Shown here piece by piece: positions 26,596 through 35,428 of a stretch of 48,012 nucleotides of DNA. Origin of the DNA: Gammaproteobacteria bacterium HGW-Gammaproteobacteria-4 (GTDB lineage Bacteria > Pseudomonadota > Gammaproteobacteria > Xanthomonadales > Xanthomonadaceae); contig PGZC01000035.1 of assembly GCA_002839995.1 (NCBI GenBank), positions 1-48,012 of the forward strand, given 5' to 3'. The translations under genes were made by a program, and so were the position numbers. How positions within the stretch are numbered: position 1 is the stretch's first letter; every line of letters starts with the position of its first letter. The notes beneath the pieces were generated by a model. That model was not told where the DNA came from. It saw only the letters and a program-made list of their open reading frames with translations, and did no database searches.

Positions 26596-29500
26596 CTATC
26601 GGGCGCCGGGATCCACCGCCGACTCGGGATCGATCGGCGGTTCGGGCGCAGGCTTCGACACCGGTTCAAGCGGGTGGTCCGGCGCTGCGTTGCGCGGGAT
26701 ATCCGCTTCCGGAACCGGCCCCTTTTCCACCACCTTGACCTCGGGCGACGCCCACGGACCGGTCACGTGATACACGGTGCGCGCGGCGTGCTTCATCGGC
26801 TTTTGCAGTATCGCCTGTGCCAGTGCGCCGATGGCGATACCCACCGGCCCCGCTGCCAGTGCGCCGACCGCAGGGAACACGCTCCCGGCCTTCGGACGCA
26901 CATCGATCAGCTGATCGTAATCCTGATCGGCCAGTCCGGCGCGACCGCGCACGCGGATCTCGGCCGCCGCCGCCTGCACCAGCAAATCGTCGGTTCGCGC
27001 CTGCCCATCGGCAATGTCGAAATGACCACGCAGGCTGTTGAAACTCAACCCGTCGCCGAAAATATCGCTGAAATCGAACAGCAAACGGCGCGGAATCTGG
27101 GTGATGCTGACCAGGCCCAGCATGCGTCCCGCACCGGGCTCCACATCCAGTATCCGGCCAGCGCCGACATCGATATCCAGCGTGCCGTTCAGCAGCTTGA
27201 GGTCGAAATCGGCAGGCGAGCCGGGCCAGCTGCCCGCCATCAGTACCTTCACCTTGCCGCCGTCGATCATGCCGGAAAAGCCCAATGTGTCCAGCATCTT
27301 GCCGATGTCATCGCCACGAAACTCCAGTGCGAACCGCGAACGCGAAGCGCCGCCCATCTGCGTCCAATCGCCGCTGGCGGTGAGATCCTGGCCCGGATGC
27401 CGGGTTTGCAGTTGCTCGATGTGCAACCCTTCCGGCGTCGGGTACGCCTTGATTACGGCATGTCCAAGCTGCGCGCCGCCAAAGCGCAGGTCGTCGATCA
27501 CAAAATCGAGCGGCGGCATATCCACCGCATCGGCGCGGGTGCTGTTTTCGCCGGCCGGCCGCGACGACGGCCAGTGCAAGCGGCTGAATCGCCCGACCAG
27601 CGCCGGCAACGTGCTCGGCACGTCGAGCACCCCCCGGATCTGCTCACCGTCGAACTGCAATTGCACACCATCCTCGGCAAGACCAAGCTGCACCCGCGTC
27701 TCGGAAAACGCGCGGTCCAGCAGATCGAGTTGCCCCGCCGACAGATCCACACTGCTCACCGGCGATGCCTTGTCGGTCGTGTCATCGCCGCGCGTGCTGG
27801 TGGCGAACCCGGCCCAACCGATTGCATCGAGCACCGGAACCTCACCCACTACCGCGAGGCCGGGCTTGCCGGTCAGCGCATCGTCGGCACGGCCGAAGGC
27901 CAGCGTGCCATCGAGTCGATCGGCTTCGCCGCGTCGCGCGCGCATGCGCATCAGGCTGCCCAGACTGAGCTGCAGCTCCCCCTCCGCCAGCGGCAACGGC
28001 GTGCGCAGATCCAGTGGCAACTCCTGCTCCGCACCTTTGCGCAACGGCGGCGGCAGCAACAATTCGGTACCGATCAGGTTGCTGAATACGTGCAGTCGGG
28101 TCAGTGCCGGTGAGCCCGCTTCCTCGCGCGTTCGATCGATTGCCAACGTCCAGTCCGACTGCCCTTGCAACCAGGGCCGCAACCAGTCGAGATCGCGATA
28201 ATGATCGATCAACTCGTCGGCGCTCATGCGACCACGCAACGACATCTCAAAGCCGTTTCCCGCGTCGGCGGTGAAGTCGCCAACCGCGATATTCAGGCTC
28301 GCCATGCCATCGCCAACCGGCACCGACAAACCGTCGGCAAGCAAACCGCTTCCGGTAAAGCGGATACGCCCGTCGGCGCGGGCAAAGGCGACATCCCAAC
28401 GATTGTCCGCCAGCGGCGCATTGATCAGATCGATACTGCCGTCGATCTGCTGTTCACCTGCCGCGTCATTGAGCGGTTGCATCATGTTCATCCGCACACG
28501 CGCCGTGCCGCCGATGCTGAGACCCGATACCGCCTCGCCGAATTTTTCGTTCAGTGGACTGCCGCGCACCAGCGCCAACAGTTGCGCGCCCGGAGCGTTC
28601 GCGCCCAGTTCGAGATGCAATCGTCCGTCGCGAAAATCCGCAACACGGCCATCGATCCGGTCGATCGCGATCCCGGACACATTGGCCTTCGCCTGCGCGG
28701 CAAAGCCGCCGACCACGAATTGCACGTCGCCGCTGAAACCGTGCGCAACCGGCCAGTCCGGATGATAGGCGAGGGTGACATCGGCCAGATGCAGGTTCGA
28801 GGTGAACCGACCCTGCCCTTCGCGATACGGCCAGCCTTTGAGTGGCCCGGAAATCAGTATCTTGCCGCCCGCGATACGACCATCGACCAATCCATGGTTG
28901 AGCCAGTCGACCGTTGTCGGCGACATATCGTTGAGCACCCAGAAGCGCTTGGCAGCGACAATCGGCGCTTCTCCGAGCGAAACCGCAATATCCATGCGTG
29001 GCGGCGCATCGCCGGCAGCGCTCAGGCGGAAATGGCCGTCGAGACGTATTTCCTCGGCAGCAAGGGCAAAATCGGGGCTGTCGATCTGCCAACCATCTGC
29101 ATCGCGCCACGCCAGCATCGCCCCGGCAAGACTGCCGTGGATCGGCGCGGCGAAGCCTTCCGGCCAGTCGAACACGAAGGCCGGCATGCGTGGATCGAAA
29201 CGCAGCGCATCGCCGATGAGCGTCAACTGCCCGCCGATCCCCTCGACACCGGGGCGTCCCGGCGCGGCCAACCAGCCCACGTTTGCAATCTGCGCGCTCG
29301 CTGCAATGTCGCCGTACGCATCCTGGCGAAAACGCATCTCGCGCACGCTGCCGCGTGGTGCCGCGCTGTACAACCAGCGACGCAGCCCTTCGGGCGGCGC
29401 ATCGCTCAATGCCACCAGCGCCGCGACCGTGCGCACACTGGCTTCGGGCAACCAGATGCGCACATCGTCGCCACGTTCGACCCGCACCCCATCCAGGGTC

Positions 29501-30474
29501 TGCGTACTATCGGCATCGTCGATGCCCAGTTGCGCGGCATACAACACCCAGCGCGCGCCGCGCCCACGCCAATACAGATCGGCGCTCAACCGGTCCAGTC
29601 CCAGACGCGGCTCCACCGCGCCGGACTCCAGAGCGATCGCGGATCGCCCACGCAATGCGAAATCGCGTAGATCGATCAAGGCACGCACCGTTTCGACTTG
29701 CTGCTCGCGCAAATCCGCCCACAGCGACAGGTCGCCCTTGGCAGCGCGCACCTCCACCCCGGCCACGGCCAGAACCGGCGCCCACGCAGCAAGATCGAGC
29801 CCGGTACCGCCCAAAAACAGGCGTCCGTCGCTACCGTCGCGCGCGACATCGAGCGTCGCCGAAACCGGTGATGCCGGATCGGCCCATGCCCGTGCGCCGG
29901 CCCGTACCCGGGTGCCGCTCACCCGCATCCGCGCTGCCATGCGCGGCACGGTGAAATCGATGCCCAACGCCGGCGCGTCAACGTGCAGCGCGGCATCCAC
30001 CAGTTGCAATTCACCGAGTCCCTGCAACAGATCGAACGGATCGCTGTCCGCCGTGGTGCTGCCGGCCAGACCGCGCACGCCCCAGCGCCCGGCATCGTCG
30101 CGCACCAGCGCCAGCGCCGCACCGGACAGTCGCAACTCGGTCAGCGGCAAGCCGGGGATCAGGCCCGAATAAACCGACACCAGCAACTGCGCTTCATCGA
30201 TCGCCAAGCCGGTAGCCGGATCGCCGATATGCAGGCCGGACAGTGTGAAAAGCGGTCCCCGTCGCGTCCAGACCGCTACCGCCGATGCCACCCGTACCGG
30301 CTGCCCCGCTTCCCGGCTCAACCACGCCGCGATCCGGTCGGGGTTTTGCGCTACCAACGGCAACAGTTGGCTGGCCGTCGCCAACGCCGTCGCCAGCAAC
30401 ACCAACGCCACAACGATGCTGTACGCGACCCAGCGGCGCGCATGACGCATCCGTCGATGCCACGTACCCGACAT
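26596..30474 (-). CDS. yhdP: YhdP-type AsmA-like phospholipid-transport protein
   Basis: A 1292-residue giant of the YhdP/TIGR02099 AsmA-like group. One N-terminal membrane helix (about 15-38, VAYSIVVALVLLATALATAS) anchors a very long periplasmic part predicted to be a hydrophobic beta groove. Typical stretches are SGLHIGDPATGLAIDEAQLLVSVY near the start (given here in part), NHGLVDGRIAGGKILISGP in the middle, GRAGLADQDYDQLIDVRPK and GPVGIAIGALAQAILQKP near the end. In E. coli, YhdP with TamB and YdbH moves phospholipids to the outer membrane. A Pro/Glu-rich tail of about 35 residues ends the protein. It sits downstream of rng and maf, as in many gammaproteobacteria, but tldD does not follow. 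Confidence 0.92.
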   Translation of the reverse strand: MSGTWHRRMRHARRWVAYSIVVALVLLATALATASQLLPLVAQNPDRIAAWLSREAGQPVRVASAVAVWTRRGPLFTLSGLHIGDPATGLAIDEAQLLVSVYSGLIPGLPLTELRLSGAALALVRDDAGRWGVRGLAGSTTADSDPFDLLQGLGELQLVDAALHVDAPALGIDFTVPRMAARMRVSGTRVRAGARAWADPASPVSATLDVARDGSDGRLFLGGTGLDLAAWAPVLAVAGVEVRAAKGDLSLWADLREQQVETVRALIDLRDFALRGRSAIALESGAVEPRLGLDRLSADLYWRGRGARWVLYAAQLGIDDADSTQTLDGVRVERGDDVRIWLPEASVRTVAALVALSDAPPEGLRRWLYSAAPRGSVREMRFRQDAYGDIAASAQIANVGWLAAPGRPGVEGIGGQLTLIGDALRFDPRMPAFVFDWPEGFAAPIHGSLAGAMLAWRDADGWQIDSPDFALAAEEIRLDGHFRLSAAGDAPPRMDIAVSLGEAPIVAAKRFWVLNDMSPTTVDWLNHGLVDGRIAGGKILISGPLKGWPYREGQGRFTSNLHLADVTLAYHPDWPVAHGFSGDVQFVVGGFAAQAKANVSGIAIDRIDGRVADFRDGRLHLELGANAPGAQLLALVRGSPLNEKFGEAVSGLSIGGTARVRMNMMQPLNDAAGEQQIDGSIDLINAPLADNRWDVAFARADGRIRFTGSGLLADGLSVPVGDGMASLNIAVGDFTADAGNGFEMSLRGRMSADELIDHYRDLDWLRPWLQGQSDWTLAIDRTREEAGSPALTRLHVFSNLIGTELLLPPPLRKGAEQELPLDLRTPLPLAEGELQLSLGSLMRMRARRGEADRLDGTLAFGRADDALTGKPGLAVVGEVPVLDAIGWAGFATSTRGDDTTDKASPVSSVDLSAGQLDLLDRAFSETRVQLGLAEDGVQLQFDGEQIRGVLDVPSTLPALVGRFSRLHWPSSRPAGENSTRADAVDMPPLDFVIDDLRFGGAQLGHAVIKAYPTPEGLHIEQLQTRHPGQDLTASGDWTQMGGASRSRFALEFRGDDIGKMLDTLGFSGMIDGGKVKVLMAGSWPGSPADFDLKLLNGTLDIDVGAGRILDVEPGAGRMLGLVSITQIPRRLLFDFSDIFGDGLSFNSLRGHFDIADGQARTDDLLVQAAAAEIRVRGRAGLADQDYDQLIDVRPKAGSVFPAVGALAAGPVGIAIGALAQAILQKPMKHAARTVYHVTGPWASPEVKVVEKGPVPEADIPRNAAPDHPLEPVSKPAPEPPIDPESAVDPGAR

Positions 30475-30500
30475 CAGGCGGCTCCGCAGAAAAGTCGCCG

Positions 30501-30602
30501 CAGGATGGGTTGCGCGCAGCGAAACCCATCAATCGGGACTCGGGACTCGGGACTCGGGACTCGGGTGCAGCGCAGGATGGGTCGAGCGCAGCGAAACCCA
30601 AC
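30501..30602. repeat. Paired dispersed repeat flanking a 7-bp tandem array
   Basis: Two nearly identical 30-base units (caggatgggt...gcagcgaaaccca) at 30501-30530 and 30573-30602 flank four copies of CGGGACT plus a partial unit (30534-30566). CGGGACT on this strand is the complement of the CGAGTCC unit found at 9254-9274. It lies in the gap between rng and yhdP. Fragments of the 30-base unit also occur near 5117 and 37640. Confidence 0.85.
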
Positions 30603-30636
30603 AACCATGTTTCCGGCAGGTCGCCGCAGACCTGAC

Positions 30637-32127
30637 CTAGAGCAGCACGACATCGTATTGCTCCTGCGAGTACTGCTCGTCGGCCTGAAACCGGATGCTC
30701 TTGCCGAGAAACTCCTCCAGTTCGGCAACCGCCGCGGACTCCTCGTCGAGAATCTTGTTGACCACCACCGGCGCCGCCATCACCAGCAACCGCGATGCGT
30801 CGAACTGACGCACGGCACGCGTGATCTCGCGGAATATTTCGTAGGTTATGGTGTCGCTGGTTTTGACCTTGCCACGGCCACCACAGGTCGGGCACGGCTC
30901 GCACAACTGCCGCTCCAGGCTCTCGGTGGTGCGTTTGCGCGTCATTTCGACCAGACCCAACACCGAGAAATCGTGGACCGCCGTTTTCGCATGATCGCGG
31001 ATCAACGCCTTTTCCAGCGTGCGCAACACCTGACGACGATGTTCCGCATCGATCATGTCGATGAAATCGATGATGATGATGCCACCGAGATTGCGCAGTC
31101 TGAGCTGCCTTGCAACTGCCTGCGCAGCCTCCAGATTGGTGCGATAGACGGTTTCCTCCAGGTTCCGCTGGCCAAGAAACGAGCCGGTATTCACGTCCAC
31201 GGTGGTCATTGCCTCGGTTTGATCGAGCACCAGCGAACCACCGGACTTCAGCGGCACCTCGCGCTTGAGCGCGCGCTCGATCTCGTCGTCGACGCCATAC
31301 AGATCGAAAATCGGCCGCTCGCCGGGGTAATGCTCCAATCGGTCCGCCCAATCGGGCATGAACTGGCGAGTGAATTCGCACACCTTGTCGTAGGTTTCGC
31401 GCGAGTCCACGCGGACCTTGTCCACACCCTGGCGCATCAGGTCGCGCACCGCGCGCAGCGGCAACGACAGGTCTTCGTAGATGCACTGGCCCACCACTGT
31501 GGCGTTCACGGCTGAGCGAATCTGCTGCCACAACCGCCCGAGGTACGCCATGTCCTGGGCAAGCACCTCCTCACCCTGGCCGTCGGCATTGGTACGCACG
31601 ATATAGCCCATCGGCGAGTCACCGGCATGCGCCGACACCAACAATTTCAATCGATCGCGCTCCACTTCGTCCTCGATCCGTGCCGAGACCCCCAGTACGT
31701 GCGAATACGGCAGCAGCACCAGACAGCGCGACGGAATCGACAACTGTGTGGTCAGGCGCGCGCCTTTGCTGCCGATCGGATCCTTGAGCACCTGCACGAC
31801 GACCTCCTGCCCTTCATGCAGCAGCTCGTTGATCGACGGCATCGGCGGGACAACCGTCTCCTCATCCTCGCTCACTGCCACTGACTCAGGTGCCGCCCGG
31901 GTGATATCGGAAGCGTGCAGAAATGCACCTCGCGACAAGCCAATATCGACAAAAGCGGCCTGCATTCCGGGCATCACCCGTTGCACCCGCCCTTTGTAGA
32001 TGTTGCCCACATACCCGCGACGGGCGCTGCGCTCGATCTGGACTTCCTGCAACATGCCATTTTCAACGACCGCAACACGCGTTTCGCGCGGGGTAACGTT
32101 GATCAGGATTTCTTCACTCACCGGCAT
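30637..32127 (-). CDS. rng: Ribonuclease G
   Basis: A 496-residue endoribonuclease of the RNase E/G family; it matures the 5' end of 16S rRNA and degrades mRNA. It has an S1 domain near the N-terminus (RRGYVGNIYKGRVQRVMPGM, AFVDIGLSRGAFLHASD), a 5'-sensor/RNase-H-like region, the metal-binding catalytic Asp residues in MTTVDVNTGSFLG and IIIIDFIDM, and the zinc-link CPTCGGRGKVKT. It lacks the long C-terminal scaffold of RNase E, which fits RNase G. It lies 83 bases downstream of maf and 162 bases upstream of yhdP. Confidence 0.96.
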   Translation of the reverse strand: MPVSEEILINVTPRETRVAVVENGMLQEVQIERSARRGYVGNIYKGRVQRVMPGMQAAFVDIGLSRGAFLHASDITRAAPESVAVSEDEETVVPPMPSINELLHEGQEVVVQVLKDPIGSKGARLTTQLSIPSRCLVLLPYSHVLGVSARIEDEVERDRLKLLVSAHAGDSPMGYIVRTNADGQGEEVLAQDMAYLGRLWQQIRSAVNATVVGQCIYEDLSLPLRAVRDLMRQGVDKVRVDSRETYDKVCEFTRQFMPDWADRLEHYPGERPIFDLYGVDDEIERALKREVPLKSGGSLVLDQTEAMTTVDVNTGSFLGQRNLEETVYRTNLEAAQAVARQLRLRNLGGIIIIDFIDMIDAEHRRQVLRTLEKALIRDHAKTAVHDFSVLGLVEMTRKRTTESLERQLCEPCPTCGGRGKVKTSDTITYEIFREITRAVRQFDASRLLVMAAPVVVNKILDEESAAVAELEEFLGKSIRFQADEQYSQEQYDVVLL

Positions 32128-32210
32128 CGTCTCTCAAAAGGGGGCGCCGAACGACGCGACCTTGATTCCACCCGCCGCATGACTCGCGCGGGATCCGCCT
32201 CGTCGCCCGG

Positions 32211-32780
32211 TCAGCGACTGCAACCGGCACCACGCAGCAACTGCGCCGTCTCGTACAAGGGCAAACCCATGACGCCGGAATGGCTGCCCGACAAATGACT
32301 GACAAACGCCGCCGCACGGCCCTGTATCGCGTAACCTCCCGCTTTGCCAAAGCACTCGCCGGTAGCGACATAGTCCGCTATCTGCGCTGAACTCAGACTG
32401 GCGAACTGCACGGTGGTATCGCATACCGCCCGCGCCTCATGGCCGGCACCCAGCAACCAGACCACGGAGATCACCTGATGCGCGCGACCGGACAGCCGTC
32501 GCAACATCTGCGCCGCGTCCGCAGCATCGGCCGGTTTGCCGAACACCACGTCGTCAAGCACCACTTCGGTATCGGCACCTATCACCCACGCCCGCGGACG
32601 TTCGGCAACCAGCAGCAGGCCGGCGTCAGCCTTTTCGCGGGCCACCCGGCTGACATAATCCAACGCCGGCTCGCCGGGCAGACGCTGCTCGGGAACATCG
32701 ACATTCAAGATGTCGAATGAGACGCCGATCCGGGACAACAGCTCCCGGCGGCGAGGCGATTGCGAGGCAAGAAAAATCAT
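32211..32780 (-). CDS. maf: Maf-type nucleotide pyrophosphatase (YhdE-like)
   Basis: A 189-residue cytoplasmic Maf protein that hydrolyses non-canonical or excess pyrimidine nucleoside triphosphates (dTTP/UTP in YhdE) to monophosphates. Motifs are FLASQSPRRRELL at the N-terminus, AREKADAG, VIGADTEVVLDD with the active Asp, MLRRLSGRAHQVIS, and KAGGYAIQGRAAAFV. ATG 32780 begins directly at the family's conserved MIFLASQSPRR; a longer frame to 32813 adds non-conserved residues. Position ahead of rng matches the conserved maf-rng order. Confidence 0.93.
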   Translation of the reverse strand: MIFLASQSPRRRELLSRIGVSFDILNVDVPEQRLPGEPALDYVSRVAREKADAGLLLVAERPRAWVIGADTEVVLDDVVFGKPADAADAAQMLRRLSGRAHQVISVVWLLGAGHEARAVCDTTVQFASLSSAQIADYVATGECFGKAGGYAIQGRAAAFVSHLSGSHSGVMGLPLYETAQLLRGAGCSR

Positions 32781-32963
32781 GATGCCAAGGATACCTTCTA
32801 CACCGCCGCACAATGTTTCCAGGTCAGCACCGGGCAGTGCGCGCCGTGGGCGCGGATCCGACGGCTACGGGCGGCGCGATGCAAGCACGCGGCTTGACCC
32901 GGCCTGCACGCAATGTGATTGCCATCAGGATGGGTGCCTACGAAAAGGCGGTTGCGCACACCT

Positions 32964-32987
32964 GCAGGAGTCCACCCCGTGGGCGAC
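32964..32987 (+). repeat. REP unit (GCAGGAG variant) with eroded partner
   Basis: A 24-base unit like the other REPs but starting GCAGGAG and with changes in stem and loop. A degenerate reverse partner can be seen at 32918-32942 (gattgccatc...gcctac), so this was probably another inverted pair. The 32781-33066 gap between the maf start and the kinase end contains nothing else recognisable. Confidence 0.65.
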
Positions 32988-33066
32988 CTGTCGCAAGCAT
33001 CATCAATGCGGGCATTCGCACCAAGCCGGCTTTCCCTCGCCATGATCGGCCAAGTCCGACAGGCTC

Positions 33067-34797
33067 CTAACCGCGATCAACCGCATTCGGGACCGTCGCC
33101 ACCGGAATCTCCGCCGTCTTTATCTCGTGTGTCTTTGCCAACGAATCCGCGCCGGCAGGCTGTGCGTCGGCCGATGCGACATATTCACCGGTGATGCTGC
33201 CGGGATTGATATGCAGGCTCAACATGCGCGCTTCCAGCGAATCCGCCATCGCGTTGTAGGCGGAAAACACCCGCTCGAACTCATCGTCGCGATGCTGCCG
33301 GATTCGTGAATCGAAATGCCCCTGGGTGATCTTCCACAGCGCGCGCCGCACCAGTTCGATCGGCACCATGAGCCGCCGAGACAGCGTGTAGGCGCCGGCG
33401 AATACCACAACCAGCGTGACCAGCATCAGCACCACCATCGCGGTCACGGTGGTGCGATTGGCTGCCGACAACCCCTCCGTGGACATGCCGACGCGCAAAC
33501 TGCCGATATCGTGATCCTGATAACGGATCGGTGTCGCAAACAGCATGATCCGGCCCGTGGCGCTGTTGCTCGCTGAAAATACCTGTTGCCCATCGCGCGA
33601 TTGCAGCAACGTGCGTCCACTGGTGGCAAGCCCGTCGTCATCGCCGGACGTGTCGCTGGTGCTGGCGACGATGATGCCGGCGGCGTCGCTGACCTGAAGC
33701 AAGGCGATGTCGCGATTGCGCGCCATCGCCGCCACCATCGCGCGCAAGGCAACATGGTCTTCCAGCAGCAGGTCTTCCGCAGCCTGATCGGCAATCAACC
33801 GCGAAAGGGTGAAACCATAATCGAATGCCAGCCCGGTACTCGCCTTGTTCTGGCGGTTGTGTACCACGCCCAGACCGATCGCCACGGTAACCGCCACCAG
33901 CAACCCCATCACCATGGTCCAGCGCACCCGGATCGGCACGATGCGCTTGCCTTCCCATGATTGCTCCTGCGTTGCCAGCACGTCGTCGATCTGGCGCAGA
34001 TCCTCGATCAGCTCCGCTCCTGTCTGGTAGCGATCGCGCGGGTCCTTCTGCAGCAGTGTGCGCACCACCTGCAGCAGCGCCTCGGGTGCATCCGGGTATT
34101 GCGGTATCAGCGGCGGCAATGGCTCATTGAGTATCTGTCGGAACAAGTCGCTGACATCGGTCGCCTGGTAAGGAGTGCGGCCCGCGAGCAACCAGTAAAG
34201 CATCACACCCAGCGCGTACAGGTCGCTGCGGCCATCGACTTCCATGCCGCGCAAGGTCTCGGGCGACATGTAATGCGGGGTGCCCGCTATGTGACCATGC
34301 TCGTCGGGCTTCCAACTGGTGTCGGAGCGACGCTTGGCGATGCCAAAATCCATGATCTTGACGTTACCCGAATCGCTGGTGCAAATGATGTTTTCCAGCT
34401 TGATGTCCTGATGGACAATGCCTTGCCGGTGCGCATAATCCAGCGCATCGCCGATCTGCATTGCCATCTTCAGGATCATGCGTAGCGGCAGACTGCGCTG
34501 ATCGCGCACGAAATCGTCAAGCGACGGCCCATCGACGCGTTCCATGGCGATAAACGGCGTGCCGGCCGTTTCGCCGACGTCGAATACGGTAACGATGCCG
34601 GGATGGGTCAGGGTGCCGACTGCGCGCGCCTCGGCGACGAAGCGCTGACGGTATGCCTTGTGCTCGGCGTATTCCGGGCGCAGGATCTTGATCGCAACGA
34701 CCCGTTTGATGTGCGGATCGTATGCCCGGTACACGATCGACATGGCGCCGCGGCCAAGTTCGCCCTGTATCCGATAACGGCCGAGTGTTTCCATCAT
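33067..34797 (-). CDS. Transmembrane Ser/Thr protein kinase with C-terminal HAMP
   Basis: A 576-residue Hanks-type kinase. The cytoplasmic kinase domain (about 8-270) has the glycine loop GELGRGAMSIVYR, Lys37 in AIKIL, Glu56, the catalytic loop HQDIKLEN (129-136), DFG at 150-152 and SPE at 178-180. The Arg before the catalytic Asp131 is Gln, so it is a non-RD kinase and probably does not need activation-loop phosphorylation. A helix (293-312) leads to a periplasmic sensor of about 135 residues, a second helix (about 449-471), then a HAMP domain (about 471-525) and a soluble tail. A HAMP with no output domain after it is unusual. The gene starts 13 bases after an FHA protein gene, its likely partner. 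Ligand unknown. Confidence 0.9.
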   Translation of the reverse strand: MMETLGRYRIQGELGRGAMSIVYRAYDPHIKRVVAIKILRPEYAEHKAYRQRFVAEARAVGTLTHPGIVTVFDVGETAGTPFIAMERVDGPSLDDFVRDQRSLPLRMILKMAMQIGDALDYAHRQGIVHQDIKLENIICTSDSGNVKIMDFGIAKRRSDTSWKPDEHGHIAGTPHYMSPETLRGMEVDGRSDLYALGVMLYWLLAGRTPYQATDVSDLFRQILNEPLPPLIPQYPDAPEALLQVVRTLLQKDPRDRYQTGAELIEDLRQIDDVLATQEQSWEGKRIVPIRVRWTMVMGLLVAVTVAIGLGVVHNRQNKASTGLAFDYGFTLSRLIADQAAEDLLLEDHVALRAMVAAMARNRDIALLQVSDAAGIIVASTSDTSGDDDGLATSGRTLLQSRDGQQVFSASNSATGRIMLFATPIRYQDHDIGSLRVGMSTEGLSAANRTTVTAMVVLMLVTLVVVFAGAYTLSRRLMVPIELVRRALWKITQGHFDSRIRQHRDDEFERVFSAYNAMADSLEARMLSLHINPGSITGEYVASADAQPAGADSLAKTHEIKTAEIPVATVPNAVDRG

Positions 34798-34810
34798 GCC
34801 GTGCGCTCGC

Positions 34811-35338
34811 TCAACCGCCGCGCAGAGCGATCCACGCTACAAGCGCCGCCAGAGCCACGGCCACGCCGACCATGAGCAACCTGCGGTTGCGCGAACGGAC
34901 GGAACCACCGCCGGAATGGCGCCCCTCTCCCATCTGGAATATGAATTCGACGGTACCAAAGCGCAACCGGTCGCCATGCACCAGCGTCGCCTCGTGCACC
35001 TTTTGATCGTTCACGAACGTGCCGTTGGTGGAAAGCATGTTCATCACCCGCGACACCCCGTTGTCGCTGATGATCCACGCATGCAATGACGACACGCTGG
35101 GCTCGCTGATCACGATATCGTTGTTCTCGCGACGCCCCACCAGGGTGCGGCCACGGCGCAGCGCAATCCGCATGTCCTTGACCGGATCCGTTACGCCAAG
35201 CAAGTGCGAGCGGCTGCCTGCGGCATTGACCTGAGCATCGCCCGCATCCTGTGCGGCCGGCACATCGGCGGCCCGAAATACCATGGTCCCCTGCGGACCG
35301 GCCTTGCCGGCCGGCTTCTCCGCCCCAGTTTTGGTCAT
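34811..35338 (-). CDS. FHA-domain protein with C-terminal membrane anchor
   Basis: A 175-residue protein. After a low-complexity N-terminus comes a forkhead-associated domain (about 70-145) with the phosphothreonine-binding marks LVGRRENNDIVI, SVSSLHAWI and STNGTFVN. The last 20 residues (RRLLMVGVAVALAALVAWIALRGG in part) form a single membrane helix, so the FHA domain faces the cytoplasm on a tail anchor. FHA domains read Thr-phosphorylated proteins; being 13 bases upstream of the Ser/Thr kinase gene, this is likely its substrate or adaptor. ATG 35338 was chosen over the adjoining ATG 35341 because a GGGGG lies 5 bases upstream. Confidence 0.9.
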   Translation of the reverse strand: MTKTGAEKPAGKAGPQGTMVFRAADVPAAQDAGDAQVNAAGSRSHLLGVTDPVKDMRIALRRGRTLVGRRENNDIVISEPSVSSLHAWIISDNGVSRVMNMLSTNGTFVNDQKVHEATLVHGDRLRFGTVEFIFQMGEGRHSGGGSVRSRNRRLLMVGVAVALAALVAWIALRGG

Positions 35339-35428
35339 CATTGCCCCCGCGATCGGATGTTGGATCGTTTTCCGGCGAGTATGCCCGCTTGCATGACCGC
35401 AAACAAACATGCCGCATCGGAGTCGCAT

